Source: JBKHHU01 sp046539045
GTDB lineage: Bacteria > Planctomycetota > Phycisphaerae > SM23-33
Assembly: GCA_046539045.1 (NCBI GenBank)
Contig: JBKHHU010000080.1
Span: forward strand, 1-13,983
Length of the DNA stretch: 13,983 nucleotides
Reading direction: 5' to 3'
Position 1 is the stretch's first letter, and each line of letters begins with the position of its first letter. The notes beneath the pieces are model-generated. The model was not told where the DNA came from. It did no database searches and was given only the letters and a program-made list of their open reading frames with translations. The position numbers and the translations under genes are program-made. This document shows, one piece after another, positions 7,188 through 13,983 of this stretch.

Positions 7188-10100
7188 ATGCGACCGGACG
7201 GTACCGCTTCACACACCACGGGTTTTGGATTGTTGGTGACGGGAATTCTGCTGCTGACGCTGACGCTCCCGCTGCCGTTGCGGGCTCAGGAAAGCGCCAC
7301 CACGCAAGCGACGGTCCCGGCAGAGACCGCCCTGACCCAGCAGGACATTACTTCTCTGCGCCGGCAGATCGCCGAGCAGGAACTCGACGAGCAGACGGTC
7401 ACCCTGGCCGCCGGGAACCTGGAGGAGGCCGAGCGTCTATTGAGCAAGGCCCGCGACTTCCAGGTCGACCTGGCCCAGATCACCACGACAATCGCAGGGG
7501 CGCCGGAGCAGACCGAAGCACTCCGCGACCGGCTGGATGAACCGACCACCGTCCCGAGCGTGACCATTCCCGAGGACGCATCCGTCGCGGAGCTGGAGAC
7601 TCAGCTGCAGGAAGCCGAGGCGAAGCTCCAGGAACTTCAAACCGAGCTGCAGCAGAAGGAAGCCGAGCTCAAGAGCCGCCAGGGACTCCAAACCCGGATG
7701 ACCACGCGTCTGGAAGAGGCCCGCGAAAAGCTTCAGGACGTCACCACCAGGCTTACCGCCGGGGCGCGGGACGAGGAACCGGCGCCTATCTCTACCACCC
7801 GCCTGGCGAAACTCCGGGCACAGAAACAGGCCCTGGAAAGCGAAATCGACTACCTGCAGAAGGCGCTTGGCGGATTCTCTGCCGTCAGCGAAATGCTGCA
7901 GAGCCGGCGCAACCTGCTCGCACGCCAGACGCAGCAACAGCAGGCCGTCGTCGACCAGTGGGAGCGGGCGGTAACGGGTGCCCGTCAGCGCAAAGCCACC
8001 GAAGAAGCCCGCAAAGCCCAGCAGGACGTCGCCCGCGCTGCCGAGCAGCACGCGCTGGTCCAGCAGGCCGCCGAGCAGCGGCAGGAACTGGCGGAGCTGG
8101 CCCGCGAATTGAACGACCGCATCTCCAGACTCAACGAACGCAGCCGAGAAGTGAAGCAGCAGCAGGAGCGGCTGGAAGCCGAACTGAGGCGTGCCCGCGA
8201 GTACGTCGAGAAGGCCGGGCTCACCGAAAGCATCGGCCAGGTTCTCCAGAACGCCCGCAAGGACCTCCGCAAGCTCCGCTTCCGCAAGACCGACCAGGCA
8301 GAGCGACGCAAGGCCATCCAGCAAGCGTGGTTGAGGCTGGACGAACTCCAGCGCCGCTATGAGCAACTGGATGTCACCGAGCGGGTGGAGGCGATGACCG
8401 CCCGGCTGCCGGCGGATATGCCCGAAGCGAAGCGCCGGAGCATCCGCGATCTTCTGGAAGAGATCCTCATCGCCAAAAAGAAGCTGCTGAATCCGGATGT
8501 GGACGTGAGCGTCACCGCCAATGCCCGGGAGTACTACGACGCGCTGCAGTCGGCAGAGTCAGCCGAGCAGAGCCTGTCCAACACGATCGATGAGTATTCG
8601 ACGTTCATCGACGAGCACATTCTCTGGTTCCCCAGCACCCGCGTGATCGGTGCGCAGCACATCGGCGGGACGGTCCAGGCGGTCGGCTGGCTGATGGCCC
8701 CGTCCAACTGGACCCGGCTCGGGGCGGAACTGCTGGACGACGCTGCCGCTGCTGCATTGCTGTACGGTCTGATGCTGGTGCTGCTGGGCCTGTGGGTGGT
8801 GAGCTATCACCGGTCCCGCAAAACCATCGAGGAAATGGGCGGGCGCGTGGCGCGTTCGCAGACCGACTCGTTTTACAACACGATCAAGGTGATCCTGCTG
8901 ACGGTCTGGCTGGCGGGGGTGGTGCCGGGGTTGCTGGCGTTTCTGGGCTGGCGGCTTTCGGTAATGGGTTGTCCGTTCTGTCTGGCGATCGGGCGAGGAC
9001 TGACGGTCACCAGCGTCTGGACGATAATCTCGCTGCTGGTGATCTTCGCGAGCATGCCGGACGGGCTGGCCAACAAGCACTTCCGCTGGAGCGCGACGAG
9101 TCAGCGTATCATTCACCGGATTTTCATGCTCGGGCTGGTGCTGGTCGCCCCACCGGTGTTCCTGACCGGCACGCTGGCCGCCCAGGGCAACGACCTGTAC
9201 AACAGTTCGCTGGGGCGGTTTGCGTTCATCGCAGCCATGCTGGTGATCGGCTGGTTGCTGTTCATGCTCATCCGCCCGGGCGGGACGATCATGCGTCGCC
9301 TGCTCAGCAGTGACGGAAGCTGGTTGCACAAACTGCGGTACATCTGGTTCCCGTTGCTTCTTGCCTTCCCGGTGGTCCTGGCTATCTTGGCCGCTGCGGG
9401 GTACTTCTACACCGCGCGGCAACTGGGCGGGAACCTGATAGCGACGATATGGCTGCTGCTGGCGATTGCCGGCGGGTACGGGCTGATGGGGCGCGTGCTG
9501 TTCCTCCTGCGCCGCAAACTGGCCATCGAGCGGGCCCGCAAGATGCGGGAAGCGGAGGAAAAGACCGCCACCGAGGGCGCGCCCGAATCGCCGGGCGAGC
9601 CGGCCGTGGTGGAACCGGAAGTGAGCCTCCTGCAGTTGAGCGAGCAGACGCGTCGCCTCATTCGCACGCTGGTGGCGGTGTTCCTGATCATCGGCCTGTG
9701 GGCGATCTGGGGGCGGCTGCTGCCGGCACTGCGGATTTTCGAATCGATCACGCTGTGGGAGTCGTCAACCAACGGCCAGGTGGAGATCATCTCTCTGGCG
9801 AACCTGTTCAGCGCGATCGTCATTCTGATCGTGGCGATCATCGCCGCGCGGGACATCCCCGCGGTGCTCGAAATGGCGGTGCTGCAACATCTTCCGCTGG
9901 AGGATTCGGTGCGGTTCGCGATCAGCACCGTCTCTCGGTACACCATCAACATTGTCGGAATTGTCCTGGCGTTCATGGCCATCGGGATCGGCTGGGCGAA
10001 GGTCCAGTGGCTGGCTGCGGCGATCACGGTCGGTCTGGGTTTCGGCCTGCAGGAGATCTTCGCCAATTTCATATCCGGTCTGATTCTCCTGTTCGAGCGG

Positions 10101-10622
10101 CCGATGCGGATCGGCGACGTGGTCACCGTCGGGGAGGTCTCGGGAACGGTCACGAAGATCCGCATGCGGGCGACGACGATCACCGACTGGGACCGGAAGG
10201 AACTGGTCGTGCCGAACAAGGAGTTCATCACCGGGCGGCTGGTCAACTGGTCGCTTTCGGACAACATCCTGCGGCTGACGATCTCGGTCGGCGTGGCCTA
10301 CGGGTCGGACACCGACCGCGCCAAGGAGTTGCTGCTGCAGGTGGCCCGGGAGAATCCGAACGTGCTGGAGGAACCGGAACCGGGGGCATTCTTCGAACAG
10401 TTCGGCGACAGCTCGCTCCTGCTGAACCTGCGCGTGTTCACCATCAACCGTCGAAGCCTGCTGATCACCCGGGACGAGCTGCACGGGGCCATCGACAAGA
10501 AGTTCAAGCAGGCAGGCATCGAGATCGCTTTCCCGCAGCGCGACCTGCACGTGCGGAGCATCGACACGGATGTGCTGTTGCGGCACGCGAAGCAGAACGC
10601 CGAGCAGGAGACGTCGGAGTAA
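7188..10622 (+). CDS. mscK: MscK/KefA-type mechanosensitive ion channel
   Basis: The 1144-residue product (E. coli MscK is about 1120) opens under membrane tension and releases solutes on osmotic downshock. ATG 7188 has a strong GGAAGGA 8 bases upstream. A signal peptide ends near Ala33 (LPLRA). Residues about 45-440 are long Gln/Glu/Arg-rich coiled coils, as in the periplasmic part of MscK. About 11 membrane segments follow, roughly 515-545, 562-592, 598-623, 641-665, 675-697, 716-740, 747-775, 825-850, 866-890, 917-938 and 940-973; a charged cytoplasmic linker lies at 776-825. The last carries the pore motif VGLGFGLQEIFANFISGL. The MscS beta domain follows (RIGDVVTVGEVSGTV, then TTITDWDRKELVVPNKEFI), and the alpha-beta cage continues to about 1125. 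The match to MscK itself, not only MscS, is clear in the pore and beta domain; potassium dependence is not shown. It appears to be a single-gene unit. Confidence 0.93.
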   Translation: MRPDGTASHTTGFGLLVTGILLLTLTLPLPLRAQESATTQATVPAETALTQQDITSLRRQIAEQELDEQTVTLAAGNLEEAERLLSKARDFQVDLAQITTTIAGAPEQTEALRDRLDEPTTVPSVTIPEDASVAELETQLQEAEAKLQELQTELQQKEAELKSRQGLQTRMTTRLEEAREKLQDVTTRLTAGARDEEPAPISTTRLAKLRAQKQALESEIDYLQKALGGFSAVSEMLQSRRNLLARQTQQQQAVVDQWERAVTGARQRKATEEARKAQQDVARAAEQHALVQQAAEQRQELAELARELNDRISRLNERSREVKQQQERLEAELRRAREYVEKAGLTESIGQVLQNARKDLRKLRFRKTDQAERRKAIQQAWLRLDELQRRYEQLDVTERVEAMTARLPADMPEAKRRSIRDLLEEILIAKKKLLNPDVDVSVTANAREYYDALQSAESAEQSLSNTIDEYSTFIDEHILWFPSTRVIGAQHIGGTVQAVGWLMAPSNWTRLGAELLDDAAAAALLYGLMLVLLGLWVVSYHRSRKTIEEMGGRVARSQTDSFYNTIKVILLTVWLAGVVPGLLAFLGWRLSVMGCPFCLAIGRGLTVTSVWTIISLLVIFASMPDGLANKHFRWSATSQRIIHRIFMLGLVLVAPPVFLTGTLAAQGNDLYNSSLGRFAFIAAMLVIGWLLFMLIRPGGTIMRRLLSSDGSWLHKLRYIWFPLLLAFPVVLAILAAAGYFYTARQLGGNLIATIWLLLAIAGGYGLMGRVLFLLRRKLAIERARKMREAEEKTATEGAPESPGEPAVVEPEVSLLQLSEQTRRLIRTLVAVFLIIGLWAIWGRLLPALRIFESITLWESSTNGQVEIISLANLFSAIVILIVAIIAARDIPAVLEMAVLQHLPLEDSVRFAISTVSRYTINIVGIVLAFMAIGIGWAKVQWLAAAITVGLGFGLQEIFANFISGLILLFERPMRIGDVVTVGEVSGTVTKIRMRATTITDWDRKELVVPNKEFITGRLVNWSLSDNILRLTISVGVAYGSDTDRAKELLLQVARENPNVLEEPEPGAFFEQFGDSSLLLNLRVFTINRRSLLITRDELHGAIDKKFKQAGIEIAFPQRDLHVRSIDTDVLLRHAKQNAEQETSE

Positions 10623-10647
10623 TTTGTATCTGGCCGGATGCTCATCG

Positions 10648-10936
10648 CCATTATCCCGTCGCGGAACAAGCACGGGTGCGACAAGCGCACCCGTGGCACC
10701 CCGCAAAGGGGGCGTTACCACCGGACTTCCGTCCGGTGCTCAAATCCGCTGGGCGCCGTGAGCCCGCGACGGGAGTCGCGCGGGTGATGCAATCAACGGG
10801 ACGCGGGTCCGCCCAATGCCCGATGCTCCCGGTCGCCGTTATCTCGTCCGGAACAAGCACGGGTGCGACAAGCGCACCCGTGGCACCCCGAAAGGGGGCA
10901 TCACCACCGGACTTCCGTCCGGTGCTCAAATCCGCT
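10648..10936. repeat. Two copies of an 88-89-base double-hairpin intergenic repeat
   Basis: The gap 10623-10973 between the convergent channel and minus-strand cluster has no credible gene. Copy one (10662-10750) and copy two (10849-10936) are nearly identical apart from a one-base length difference and a few substitutions; weaker similarity starts about 13 bases earlier in each. Each contains a perfect 10-base stem, CACGGGTGCG with CGCACCCGTG, around ACAAG (10671-10695 and 10858-10882). Each also has a perfect 8-base stem, CACCGGAC with GTCCGGTG, around TTCC (10719-10738 and 10905-10924). Between the copies is an imperfect stem at 10763-10784. The layout resembles a REP/BIME-like or short non-autonomous mobile repeat. 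It may act as a two-way terminator, but no T-runs follow the stems. Confidence 0.85.
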
Positions 10937-10973
10937 ACAGTCAGTCGACTATCGCCCGCTCCACCCTCGCTTG

Positions 10974-11369
10974 TCATTGCCCGGCGGGCCGCTGCTCCGC
11001 ACGGCGCTGCAGTTCCTGCTCCAGGCGGTCGGCAAAGGCCACGAATTCCCCCTGCTGCGAATCGGTGAAGTCGATCCGGTCGGGGGTTTTCAGGAGATAG
11101 TCCAGGAAGGACTTCTTCTTGTGCTTGATCTTCAGACAGCCGTGCTTGCCGGCTACGTGTGAAGTGGAAAGCACCACGCCGGCGATGTCGTCGATGGGGA
11201 ATTTCTCGGTCCGGACGCGGTGGTGGACATCGTCGGTCTCGACGATCCGCACCTGGTCGTCGAGCAACTCGAGTTTGGTTTCGTTGTCCCAGAACGCCCC
11301 GCCGCCCTCGTCGCCTTCTGCCGCACGGCGAAAGCCCACAACCGACATCTGAACATGATCTTGAGTCAT
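10974..11369 (-). CDS. Small conserved-looking protein of unknown function, possibly PH-like
   Basis: I do not recognise a named family. The start ATG 11367-11369 has GGAGG seven bases upstream and gives 131 residues; an upstream in-frame start would add 14 residues before this ribosome site and is less likely. The protein is soluble and charged, with no signal peptide or membrane segment. Residues 25-85 read as alternating strands (TKLELLDDQVRIVETDDV, then KFPIDDIAGVVLS and GCLKIKHKKKSFLDYL), and 105-124 as an amphipathic helix (GEFVAFADRLEQELQRR). Strands followed by one C-terminal helix recall bacterial pleckstrin-homology-like domains; this is shape inference only. Codon use and GC match the neighbours. 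It lies 92 bases behind lgt on the same strand and may have its own promoter. Coding is likely; function is not assigned. Confidence 0.75.
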   Translation of the reverse strand: MTQDHVQMSVVGFRRAAEGDEGGGAFWDNETKLELLDDQVRIVETDDVHHRVRTEKFPIDDIAGVVLSTSHVAGKHGCLKIKHKKKSFLDYLLKTPDRIDFTDSQQGEFVAFADRLEQELQRRAEQRPAGQ

Positions 11370-11417
11370 GGCTCGGCCTCCAGCAAGAGGTGATATGGGT
11401 GCTGGAATCACTACTGA

Positions 11418-11446
11418 ATTATAGGCCTCTCCGGCCGGGGAGAGAA
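11418..11446 (-). promoter_or_regulatory. Candidate promoter of the small orphan gene
   Basis: On the minus strand a perfect TATAAT (plus-strand ATTATA, 11418-11423) lies about 50 bases before the orphan gene's ATG. With a 17-base spacer the -35 would be a weak TTCTCT (11441-11446). It would start transcription near 11411 and suggests the orphan gene can be expressed apart from lgt. By-eye call. Confidence 0.4.
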
Positions 11447-11459
11447 GCCGAACCGGCCG
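11432..11459 (-). terminator. Hairpin just after lgt, possible terminator or processing site
   Basis: CGGCCGG at 11432-11438 and CCGGCCG at 11453-11459 pair perfectly around a 14-base loop, two bases past the lgt stop codon. No T-run follows on the minus strand, so classical intrinsic termination is doubtful. It overlaps the -35 region of the orphan gene's promoter candidate. Confidence 0.3.
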
Positions 11460-11461
11460 AT

Positions 11462-12397
11462 CTACTTGCGGCGGCGCCGGCGTTTTTCTTTGACGGGTTT
11501 TTCCTTCCGGGTCTCTTTGCTGTTCTCCTGAAGCTCCCGGCGGCTGGTAACCGGCTCGTCGAGGCCCTTGTTGAGGCTGTCGATCTCTGCCGTCGGCTTG
11601 CGGGTGCGGAGACTCCAGATCAGAAGCCCCGCGCCGATGAAAACCGGAATGATCGACAGCACCTGCCCCATCGTCAGCCCGCCGGGCGTGAGCGTCTGGT
11701 AGGCCTTGAAGAATTCGACGACAAACCGCCCGCCGAAGTACAGCGTCAGGAACGCCCCGGTCAGCATCGCCAGCGGGCGTTTCTCCTTGCCCGTCATTCG
11801 GTCGATCAGCACCAGGATTCCCAGCACCATCAGCCCCATGGCGAATTCGTACAGCTGCGACGGATGGCGCGGGGTCAGCGGTTCACCGGTCAGCCGGTCG
11901 TGCCGGACGAAGATCACCGCCCACGGCCCGTCCCACGCCCTGCCGACGATCTCGGAATTCAGGAAGTTGCCCAGCCGGATCCCGGCAGAGCCGATGGCGG
12001 CCGAGAACGCGAAGCGATCGCAGGTTTCCAGGATGGGCAGTTTCCACCGGCGGCAGTACAACAGCAGCGCGATGACCAGCCCGATGGTCGCCCCGTGACT
12101 GGCCAGTCCGCCCTCCCAGAAGTACAGGATCTGCACCGGGTCGGAAAAGTACTTGCCCGGTTCGTAAAAGATCACGTGCCCCAGGCGAGCCCCGACGATC
12201 GTGGCCAGCACACCGTAGATCAGGAAGTTCTCCGCCAGCACCCGCGGGTAGTTGCCGCGGCGCATCTGCCAACGCCAAAGCAGGAACGCGAGCAACAGAG
12301 TGATCGCGAAAATCAGCCCGTAGTAACGCAATTCGAGGAAACCCAGCTCGAACAGCACCGGGTCGAGGTTGAACTTCCATGCAGCCAGTAGAGGCAT
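11462..12397 (-). CDS. lgt: Prolipoprotein diacylglyceryl transferase
   Basis: Lgt moves a diacylglyceryl group from phosphatidylglycerol to the lipobox cysteine of prolipoproteins in the inner membrane, the first step of lipoprotein maturation. The product is 311 residues, starting at ATG 12395-12397 with GGAAGGA seven bases upstream. About seven membrane segments are visible. Signature parts are in order: GARLGHVIFYEP near 69-80; WEGGLASHGATIG with His101 (E. coli His103); IRLGNFLNSEIVG with Arg141 (E. coli Arg143); RHPSQLYE at 177-184; and GGRFVVEFF with Arg224 (probable match of E. coli Arg239). After the last helix (about 243-263) an unusual 45-residue charged tail ends in KRRRRRRK-like basic residues. 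It follows the PfkB-type kinase by 18 bases on the same strand, so co-transcription is likely. Confidence 0.96.
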   Translation of the reverse strand: MPLLAAWKFNLDPVLFELGFLELRYYGLIFAITLLLAFLLWRWQMRRGNYPRVLAENFLIYGVLATIVGARLGHVIFYEPGKYFSDPVQILYFWEGGLASHGATIGLVIALLLYCRRWKLPILETCDRFAFSAAIGSAGIRLGNFLNSEIVGRAWDGPWAVIFVRHDRLTGEPLTPRHPSQLYEFAMGLMVLGILVLIDRMTGKEKRPLAMLTGAFLTLYFGGRFVVEFFKAYQTLTPGGLTMGQVLSIIPVFIGAGLLIWSLRTRKPTAEIDSLNKGLDEPVTSRRELQENSKETRKEKPVKEKRRRRRK

Positions 12398-12415
12398 CGA
12401 CGGTTCCTTCCCTGA

Positions 12416-13618
12416 TCAGCCCTTCCGGTCGTCCGGGCCTGTGTAGTGCGACTCCCCTTCGTTATACGCAAAGCCTTCCAGCGGAATCGCCACGTCGTTC
12501 TTCTCCGGCCGGTCGGCGACCTGGGCGACGGTTTCCTCCCAGCTCCTGACGCCGCTGACCGAATCCGGGGCCGAGAGGTTCTGTCCGCCGACGGCACAGG
12601 CACTGCGAAGAGCATCTTCCAGCGATGTCTGCCGCAGGAACGCTGCGAGGAAGGCAGCGATGGCACAGTCGCCTGCCCCCGTGGCGCTGACGATGGTATC
12701 CACTTTGTAGCTCGGCTCGAACAGCTCGCGGTTGGCCCAGTTCTCGATATCGCCCACCTTCGCGGCCCCGAACTTCTCCAGACGTTCCGGGCCGGCGGTG
12801 CGGACATAGCTGCCCAGATACCCGCATTTGATCAGCACGACGCCCGCACCGTTCCGGATGCACCTGTCCGCCAGCTTGCGCAACAGCTGCCCGTCGATGA
12901 CCTTGAGCATCTCGTCCTCGCCCGCCTCGGCCATGAGCCGCTGGAATTCCATCGGCTCGAGCATCAGCGTCAATTCCTCGACGCTGGGGGTGAAGATGTC
13001 CACGTGCTTGAGCGTGCGTGCGAAGATTTTGTCCCAATCGGCCTGCCCTGCCGGCCCGGACGGGTCCGGGTAGGCGCAGTCGAGACTGGTGGTGGCTCCG
13101 GCGTCTTTGACTTCGGCGAAGATCTTCTCCAACTGCTCGCCTTCGTTGGCGTACGTGCGGGCCATCAGCGGCGGATAGCCGAAGTGGAAGAGCCTGGCGT
13201 CGCGGACGACGTCCAGATCGATGTCCGAGGAGTCGAAGGTGTCATTGGCGCCGGTGCAGTGCAGGAAGATGCGGTCGATCCCCGGAGGGGCGACCACCAC
13301 GGTGTAGCTCGTCTGCTCGCCCGGAACCACGATCATGCCCGCCTCGGCCCCGGGGGCCTCCCGCCGGACGCAATCGACGATCGCCCTGCCGAACATGTCG
13401 TCCCCGCACTTGCCCATCAGCTTCACGTTCACCCCGAGCCGACGCAGCGGCAGACCGGTATTCGATACCGGACCGCCGGTCGATACCGTCGGACTGCCGA
13501 TCTGCACCAGCGTACCCGGCCGGAAGATCTCCGAGATGCTCCGCCCACCGGAGGGGATCTCCGGGGTCACATCCAGGCAGATGTGGCCGGCTACAACACA
13601 ATCGATTCTGTCACTCAT
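12416..13618 (-). CDS. PfkB-family carbohydrate kinase
   Basis: The product has 400 residues from ATG 13616-13618, which has GGAG eight bases upstream; an adjoining GTG at 13621 would add one residue. The family (ribokinase, fructokinase, KDG kinase, adenosine kinase) phosphorylates sugars or nucleosides with ATP in the cytoplasm. The N-terminal PfkB signature region reads STGGPVSNTGLPLRRLG (46-62), then LMGKCGDDMFG. The C-terminal signature is SATGAGDCAIAAFLAAF, with catalytic Asp317 and the anion-hole glycines just before it. CAYPDPSGP near 180 and HVDIFTPSVEEL near 208-219 are typical core segments. At 400 residues it is longer than the usual 300-330; part is an insertion around 225-265 and part a C-terminal extension after about 360. 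The substrate cannot be named. lgt follows after 18 bases. Confidence 0.9.
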   Translation of the reverse strand: MSDRIDCVVAGHICLDVTPEIPSGGRSISEIFRPGTLVQIGSPTVSTGGPVSNTGLPLRRLGVNVKLMGKCGDDMFGRAIVDCVRREAPGAEAGMIVVPGEQTSYTVVVAPPGIDRIFLHCTGANDTFDSSDIDLDVVRDARLFHFGYPPLMARTYANEGEQLEKIFAEVKDAGATTSLDCAYPDPSGPAGQADWDKIFARTLKHVDIFTPSVEELTLMLEPMEFQRLMAEAGEDEMLKVIDGQLLRKLADRCIRNGAGVVLIKCGYLGSYVRTAGPERLEKFGAAKVGDIENWANRELFEPSYKVDTIVSATGAGDCAIAAFLAAFLRQTSLEDALRSACAVGGQNLSAPDSVSGVRSWEETVAQVADRPEKNDVAIPLEGFAYNEGESHYTGPDDRKG

Positions 13619-13653
13619 CACAGCCGCTCCTTACCGTCACGATTCAGGCCCGC

Positions 13654-13682
13654 ACCGTACCAGCCGGGCGATGCGGTGTCAA
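13654..13682 (-). promoter_or_regulatory. Candidate promoter of the PfkB kinase-lgt unit
   Basis: On the minus strand a perfect TTGACA (13677-13682) is followed, after a 17-base spacer, by TACGGT (13654-13659), a weak -10. The start would fall near 13647, giving a leader of about 30 bases. It is the only consensus -35 in front of the kinase gene. Confidence 0.45.
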
Positions 13683-13742
13683 TCGGCCGGAGAAGGACAC
13701 GCAGCCTCAGCTTTGCCCCGGGCAGGGGGCACAGATCGTAGC

Positions 13743-13872
13743 CCCGGGTGACCGCAGGGAACCCGGGAAAACGGGGCGACGGCCACGGTGGTGGGTCTCC
13801 TGACCCACCACGTCTCACACAACGCAGCGACGAACGTTTCTGTCCCGTTGGCGGGTCGAGAGACCCGCCAAC
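13743..13872. repeat. Cluster of three perfect intergenic palindromes
   Basis: The 330 bases between the kinase promoter region and the right edge hold no complete gene but three stems. CCCGGGT at 13743-13749 pairs with ACCCGGG at 13761-13767. GTGGTGGGTC at 13788-13797 pairs with GACCCACCAC at 13802-13811 around TCCT. GTTGGCGGGTC at 13847-13857 pairs with GACCCGCCAAC at 13862-13872 around GAGA. The last two are variants of one design, GG(T/C)GGGTC with a four-base loop, and a half copy (ACCCGCCAACC) follows at 13890-13900. They resemble dispersed REP-like palindromes. No T-run marks a classical terminator. Confidence 0.8.
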
Positions 13873-13948
13873 CGCTGCAAGGGGGGGCTACCCGCCAACC
13901 GTCGCGAGGAGCCCCACCAACTCGCTCGGCGGCCGCCGCCAGCGATCC

Positions 13949-13983
13949 CTACTGCCCCGGTTTGTAGCCGCGGATGACCGAGA
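13949..13983 (-). CDS. Possible last codons of a gene running in from the right
   Basis: On the minus strand one frame reads SVIRGYKPGQ then a TAG stop (13949-13951), entering from beyond the right edge. The composition looks like a natural protein C-terminus, and the gene would lie upstream of the kinase on the same strand. Eleven codons are too few to prove coding or name a family. Confidence 0.3.
   Translation of the reverse strand, partial: SVIRGYKPGQ

Noticed and set aside
10648..10936. Double-hairpin repeats considered as a small CRISPR array
   Set aside because: Only two copies 98 bases apart, with 88-89-base units and internal stems; no further repeats and no cas genes.
9449..11068. 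539-codon plus-strand frame overlapping the channel gene and the hairpin repeats
   Set aside because: It is out of frame with the MscK-like protein, is rich in Arg/Gly/Ala, and runs through intergenic repeats. It is a composition shadow.
11159..12391. 410-codon plus-strand frame opposite lgt
   Set aside because: The minus strand carries all Lgt signatures; the antisense product is a Gln/Arg/Pro-rich low-complexity sequence.
12446..13741. 431-codon plus-strand frame opposite the PfkB kinase
   Set aside because: It is antisense to a gene with both PfkB signatures and has no motif of its own.

Overview
The window looks like a chromosomal stretch of a high-GC, Gram-negative-type bacterium. My best guess is a Planctomycetes/Phycisphaerae-like or related PVC-group genome. 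This rests on a solitary exported heparinase-fold polysaccharide lyase, a TIM-barrel isomerase facing a hydroxyacid dehydrogenase, a full-length MscK-type channel, and gaps filled with short degenerate repeats and perfect hairpins. The assignment is inference: no rRNA or phylogenetic marker is present. No phage, transposase, CRISPR or tRNA gene was seen.

Layout, left to right. A sugar phosphate isomerase/epimerase-like TIM barrel (minus strand, C-terminus beyond the left edge) faces a D-2-hydroxyacid dehydrogenase-like gene (plus strand) across a 99-base divergent gap. That gap holds a promoter-like element and a small dyad. A 399-base gap follows, largely a tandem duplication of a 153-base unit with nested inverted repeats. 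Then come three minus-strand genes: a secreted heparinase II/III-like lyase (2274-4745), a Crp/Fnr-family regulator (4972-5646) and a class V aminotransferase/cysteine desulfurase-like enzyme (5743-6933). The gaps among these carry other simple repeats. A 1144-residue MscK-like mechanosensitive channel runs on the plus strand (7188-10622).

The channel gene converges on a minus-strand cluster: a PfkB-family sugar kinase (12416-13618), prolipoprotein diacylglyceryl transferase lgt 18 bases behind it, and a small unrecognised protein, possibly PH-like, with its own promoter candidate. The convergent gap (10623-10973) holds two copies of an 88-89-base unit, each with two perfect hairpins. The right-hand 365 bases have no complete gene; they hold three palindromes and possibly the last codons of a minus-strand gene.

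How the genes work together: the kinase, the isomerase, the dehydrogenase and the lyase could all serve sugar or uronate use, but they are not one operon and no shared pathway can be proven. Lgt and MscK are cell-envelope housekeeping and osmotic-protection functions. I found no convincing new multi-gene system. The less explained material is the layered intergenic repeat population, the isomerase-like protein with an altered metal site, and the small orphan protein downstream of lgt.
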